Assembly (NCBI GenBank): GCA_963978545.1
Contig: OZ021721.1
Span: 111,837,414 to 111,901,413, forward strand
Origin: Linyphia triangularis
Lineage: Eukaryota > Arthropoda > Arachnida > Araneae > Linyphiidae
Direction of reading: 5' to 3'
DNA: 64,000 nt
Under the pieces are notes generated by a model. That model did no database searches. It was not told the DNA's origin and was given only the letters and a program-made list of their open reading frames with translations. The position numbers and the translations under genes are program-made. Position 1 is the first letter of the stretch. The number at the start of each line of letters is the position of its first letter. This document shows positions 59,461 to 64,000 of this stretch, in pieces.

Positions 59461-60735
59461 TTGCATTTCCTTTTAGTGTGAAGGGTGGGTATGGGAGCTC
59501 TAAACATCTCTTTTTTATATGTGGTGGTTTGGATGTAATAAAGAAGTTTTCACAGCCAGAACAAAAGTCTGTCTGAGGGTCAGTAGAAAGCGACTTCCAA
59601 TAGACTTAGAGCTAGTTCCACATAATATTGACCTTATCATTACAGAAGGTATTATTATGTGGAACTGCCAGGTTAATAATTTTATTGTCATTCATTTACT
59701 GCAGTCAAATGTTTACTCACACACATATTCTTTTTATACAAGATATTGCCTTTTTATATATATTTTTTCAAAATATTCATTTTTCTTAAATAACCCATTT
59801 TATTGAAACACAATTTACTAAATCATTGCTAATCTTCATCCTATTACTTATTTCCTTAAATTAAAGTTTATTTTACATTTCAGATTCTCATTTTTAGGAT
59901 GCAAGAATTTTTTATATTTGACATTAGTATGGGACAAATTAGTGATAGGGAGAATTGATTTTCTGTGCTCATTAAATATTGAAACATTATTTAAATTGGT
60001 TATGATCGATGTTGTTTAGAAGGTAGTGAGCAAGTGAAAAGTCTTGTCCGTTTTTTTTTTTATTGTAAACTATTCTACTGATTAGTGTATGCCTTTTTTT
60101 GGAAATGGTAGATGAAAAGCATCAATAACAAACTCATCAAGCACCCCAATTTTGATTTGGAGTATGCAAAATCGGTAATCCATAGCTATACGTTTTTCGC
60201 ATAGTTAAGGATATGGTAGCTACCTATGGTATGGTTCTATGGTGGCTATGCGTTCTTCGACATTTGATTTGTAACTTTCTGTTGCTAAGCCAGACAATTT
60301 ATGTGGAAGGGTTTCTTAATTGAGAATTAAGTTTGCTCCTGCAAAAAAAGTGATGTCTATGTAGAACTTTTTCGTCCCATATATCACGTCATGTATATTT
60401 TTGCAGTTTATTATTCTGTGAACTACGTAAGCAAAATATTTTAATGAATTTTGGCAGGTATTCAAATTATACCAAATACCAAAAATGAAACTCGTTATTA
60501 ATTTATTACAGTATAGGAAAATCTTAAATTTTTCATTTTCCGGATTATAGTTTGTTCGGAAATTGTTGTTTGAGATTGAGTAATATTTTTAGATGGACTG
60601 ACAAATAACATTATCAGGGTGGTTTTATTAGATATTTATGGAGAAAAAATCTATGCAAATTGTAGCACTGAAACTTAAACACTACAATAACATTTTAATA
60701 ACGGAAATTTCCATATTCTTACATTTATTAAACCA
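59461..60735. other. Stretch without supported gene
   Basis: A 95-codon frame (59519-59806) has no recognised domain. AT-rich with short direct repeats such as GGTAGCTACC/GGTGGCTATG near 60215. Confidence 0.35.
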
Positions 60736-60739
60736 CAGT

Positions 60740-60900
60740 TTATTCAGAAAAAAATTTATTTAGATCGATTGGGCTTGGAACAATGTGATTTGCAAATCCA
60801 TTATTTATTTCGAAATTCTTTGACCTACTAATTGCATAGTGCGATACAGTAAGTTTATTCTATTTGAATGTGAATGATAGTAGATTAAATACTTAGTTTT
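60740..60900 (+). repeat. Dispersed repeat R2, copy 2
   Basis: Same order of blocks as 9110-9290: CAAATCCATTATTTATTTC, TTTGACCTA and GCGATACAGTAAGTTTATTC. 60901-61600 holds no supported feature. Confidence 0.55.
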
Positions 60901-61600
60901 TTTATTTGCAATCACTAGGTGTGTTTCTTATTTATTCATAGCTAGACAGTCTGAGGGAAATATTTGTCACATCAGGTCGTAAGCATTTATTAAAAAAATA
61001 TCTTGCAAATTATTTACACATGAAATACGTGAAACAGTTTAACTTAATTTATTTTATAAAGCCAACATCTTTCCTAAAAAAAAAATAAAAAAAAAATAAA
61101 AAATACTTATCTATTAATCAGGTCAAAATGCACTCGTTATCATTCAGGTTTGAGTGAATTTCTTACATCAATCAAGTTGAAAGGAATTTGTTATCATTCA
61201 TATCATGTTTCATTTTCGCCTCCAACTATGACTGTCAGACTGAAAATCAGATCGTCAGGCATTGGATTTCCCCATTTCTATATCTGCGGATGAACAGATA
61301 AATACGAAGAGATGATTTGTGGAGAGAACATTACCTTATCAAATGTTCAGAATGAGTATTATAAATTATTAATAAATTTAACAAAATTAGAATTCAAAGG
61401 CTAAATGGGGAGGTTACTTCAAGATAAAATAGCGGTGAATTTTTAGTAGTCCATTACTTTTAATTTATGAAACTGTTTTTGAAATTGACCTTAGAGGATG
61501 CAATTATTATGCGTGTTATTTTTAACGGAATGGATTAATAAGAGAAAATAAAAGAATTAAATATTAAAAGTATAATAGTTGAATGATGAGACACTAATTA

Positions 61601-62311
61601 TTAAGGGGACTTGGTACCCTTTGTTAAAATATCAATTTTCAATTTTTTGCGTGTTTATAATCTTTGAAACCATCTCTTTATTCTGGCTAGTTTTTGAGCT
61701 GACCATTGATAACTGCCATTGCAGAAAAACTGTATTTTTATGGATAATTTAGCATTTCTGCAATAGCTTCTTTGATGTTTCGAACGCATTTTTCTCAGTT
61801 CGTGATTTTTGAAATTGCTACCTTACTCAAAATGCTAAAACTTCAGCAAATATGAATGAAATGACTTAACTATTTTTTTGTGTCATTCTTAATATCTGTT
61901 GGACGAAAATAGGAATGGATTTTTGAATAAAATAAAAACTTTTTTTTACAAATTTAAATGGTGAAAAATGCTCTTTTTTACGCATTTGTTACCTTTAGGT
62001 ACAGTAATGATCGTTTTTCTCGAAAACTATTTTATTTATTCTAAATCCGAAGCCTAAAAAGTTAGAGTATAATACTAGGAACATTTTTTTTTTTTTTAAA
62101 AATCAGGACAAAATATTGAAAAATAAAAAAAAAGATAGAATTTGAAATTTGATTTTTTTTTTAATTTTAAAATTTTGAAAATTTCGAGCACTATGTGAAC
62201 TTTTTTTTTTAAATTAATTTTTACTTAGTCATACTTTCAAATATGTAAAAATTATAATTTTAAAGGCTTAAATAAAAAAAAAAAAGTTTGAAGGGTACCA
62301 AGTTCCCTTAA
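61601..62311. mobile_element. TTAA element, about 711 bp (family T), copy 5
   Basis: TTAAGGGGACTTGGTACCCTT and AAGGGTACCAAGTTCCCTTAA are inverted with one mismatch over 21 bp, each carrying TTAA. The interior shares CGCATTTTTCTCAG with copy 2. No transposase frame. Confidence 0.85.
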
Positions 62312-62639
62312 ATTAATATAAAATTTGTTAAAATTTTGTGTCAAAGTCAATTGGAATGTACTTTATACATACAATCAATTGTAGTAAATGCATCTTGATA
62401 AAAGACATTGCGCGTTTTTGTTATGGATTTAATATGAGTAAGCGTTAGATCGATAAATAGTATAGAAATCATTGCATTTATATTTTAAATTTTATTGTTA
62501 AATTTTATATTGCTGCTTATAAACAAGCATAAAATCCATAGGAACCAATTTTGTAAATATTAAAACAGGCAAAGAGAATTTACAAAATAGCATATATTAC
62601 TTAAAATATGTGTACGAAGTCCATATACATATATAAAAC

Positions 62640-63025
62640 CATTTTTAATGTGGGAATAAAAGGTATAATTTCTTGGAAGTAAATTAATTCTTATAAATAA
62701 AATATGTTTTTTTAATAAAAATAATTTAGTTTCTTATAACAAATAATGAATATTTGTAGAATATGTATAATATTTACAATTTTACTCACGAATACATGAA
62801 ACTCTAATGCTAATAGGCGGAACAAATTTTTTAACAATTTTAAAGAATTTGTAGGATATATGCTTGGAAGCAAAATAATTCTAATATATAAATAATATTT
62901 GTGTTAATTAAAATAATTTAATTTCTTAGATCAAATATGGTACACTTTTAGTATGTGTGTGTAATTACAATTCTACTTACGAATACATGAAACTTAAACG
63001 TTTATTTAAATTGATGAAGCAATAA
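62640..63025 (+). repeat. About 191-bp tandem duplication
   Basis: TTGGAAGYAAAWTAATTCT occurs at 62673 and 62864, and ACGAATACATGAAACT at 62788 and 62980. The units are diverged and AT-rich. Confidence 0.8.
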
Positions 63026-64000
63026 ATATTCATTTGAAAGTATTAAATACACAATTATTAAAGAATTTACTTAAAATGTACACTAAGCTGTAAAAAATGA
63101 ATGATGAATTTTTTTTTAATATTGCAATTCTACTCGAATATCCGTAATCAACATTTTGAACAGTAATTTTTAAATCATTGGGATTTTAACAATATATATT
63201 AGATTGTAGAAAAATGAAGTAGTTAAAATATTTTTGTGAGGTCTATTACATGCATTAAAATCGAAATGTTTCTGGCTTTGTGTAAGAGTAAATTTTGAAC
63301 TTAAACTATTTTCTTAAAATAAATATAAAGTTTTAATTGTTTTTATTTCTTTGTTTTTTTATTCATGTTTTATTTGCTTAAATATAGCTATTGTATTTAT
63401 AATTTATGTTTAGTATCTTAATAGTTTACATCTCAAGTAGATTAAGTATATTTTAATTACTTCAGTTTGTATAATGTGGATATCAAGAATTTTTTCATTT
63501 GTACAAATAATTAATTCTCTGTGTTCATTTGAAATTGAATTAAATTTCGAAATTTAAGGAAAAAAAGGATATTTTATTTTACTTTTTGAAAATAAATTCA
63601 ACTTATTCAGATCATGTTTATACCATCAATATACACTCTCCGACATTTCAGATTAGTAATATTTATCATTATTGCTGCACGCAATAGTTCTTTTTCAGAA
63701 ATTTGCCGGTAGTTAATAAATTTCCCAACAGAATATTTAACTAAAAGTAGGTAAAAAGAAAATGCACTGACCAAATTCAATAAATTTAGCTAAATTTATG
63801 TAAAAAGGAAAAACAATGAGCTCAGAATAGGGCGAATTCCCTAATTCACAGATCCTCTATCTTAATGACATCTGTACGTGTCATTGCAATAAAAAAGGGT
63901 TAAAGTCAATTATACTGAAGAATTTGCCGCCTTGTATATTAAGATACCACTGCTATCTATATTACGCTCTAATGTAAAATCGTAATAGTCCAATGATAGT
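63026..64000. other. AT-rich stretch without supported feature
   Basis: No gene, repeat pair or element end recognised up to the window edge. Confidence 0.45.

Noticed and set aside
59519..59806. 95-codon frame starting MWWFGCNKEVF
   Set aside because: No recognisable domain; composition typical of AT-rich noncoding sequence.

Overview
This is an AT-rich animal genomic window: long A/T runs, large (AT)n and (TAA)n microsatellites, many transposon relics and very little coding sequence. An invertebrate is likely, and an arthropod, possibly a chelicerate, is my guess; nothing here fixes the species. The one confident host gene is at the left edge. A 51-bp exon (135-185) encodes the recognition helix of a homeodomain, VKTWFQNRRAKWRRLKQ, which is the HHEX/Hex/PRH signature. 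It is flanked by AG and GT splice sites. A phase-0 terminal exon (4090-4209) gives a short C-terminal tail and a stop. Exons 1-2 lie upstream of the window. Most longer open frames are by-products of microsatellites, minisatellites or transposons.

Layout. 1-4.5 kb: 3' end of the HHEX gene. Its last intron holds a three-LTR tandem array of a Gypsy-like retroelement in antisense, a G-rich minisatellite, a SINE and AT-rich tandem repeats. A 110-bp tandem duplication covers the end of the coding region and the 3'UTR. 4.5-13.6 kb: a dispersed repeat, a piggyBac-like MITE, a solo LTR with target-site duplication, CTCF-like motifs, a candidate enhancer with an RFX X-box and a PBX-MEIS site, a ~170-bp satellite array, a SINE and a 40-bp-arm hairpin. 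14-21 kb: a second copy of the dispersed repeat, more complex non-repetitive stretches rich in developmental transcription-factor motifs, a tandem duplication and a TTAA element. 21.6-34.4 kb: hAT-like element with a coding remnant, a ~300-bp palindrome, minisatellites, SINEs, TTAA elements, two Harbinger-like MITEs sharing one TAA, a GC-rich island, very long (AT)n and a near-perfect mariner-like palindrome. 35-40 kb: a 319-bp tandem array, a ~485-bp tandem array that carries a SINE in each unit, and further MITEs. 41-64 kb: more TTAA elements, mariner MITEs, a degenerate Tc1-like transposon with an identifiable transposase pseudogene, and several local tandem duplications.

Interpretation. 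The stretch from about 4.5 to 64 kb has no supportable host gene. It looks like a gene desert beside a developmental transcription-factor gene, with possible cis-regulatory blocks between transposons. That role is inferred from composition and motifs only, since no conservation data can be seen here. The most striking unexplained pattern is a set of five TTAA-flanked, inverted-repeat elements of near-constant length (about 710-730 bp, not counting one AT expansion) whose terminal sequences differ from one another.
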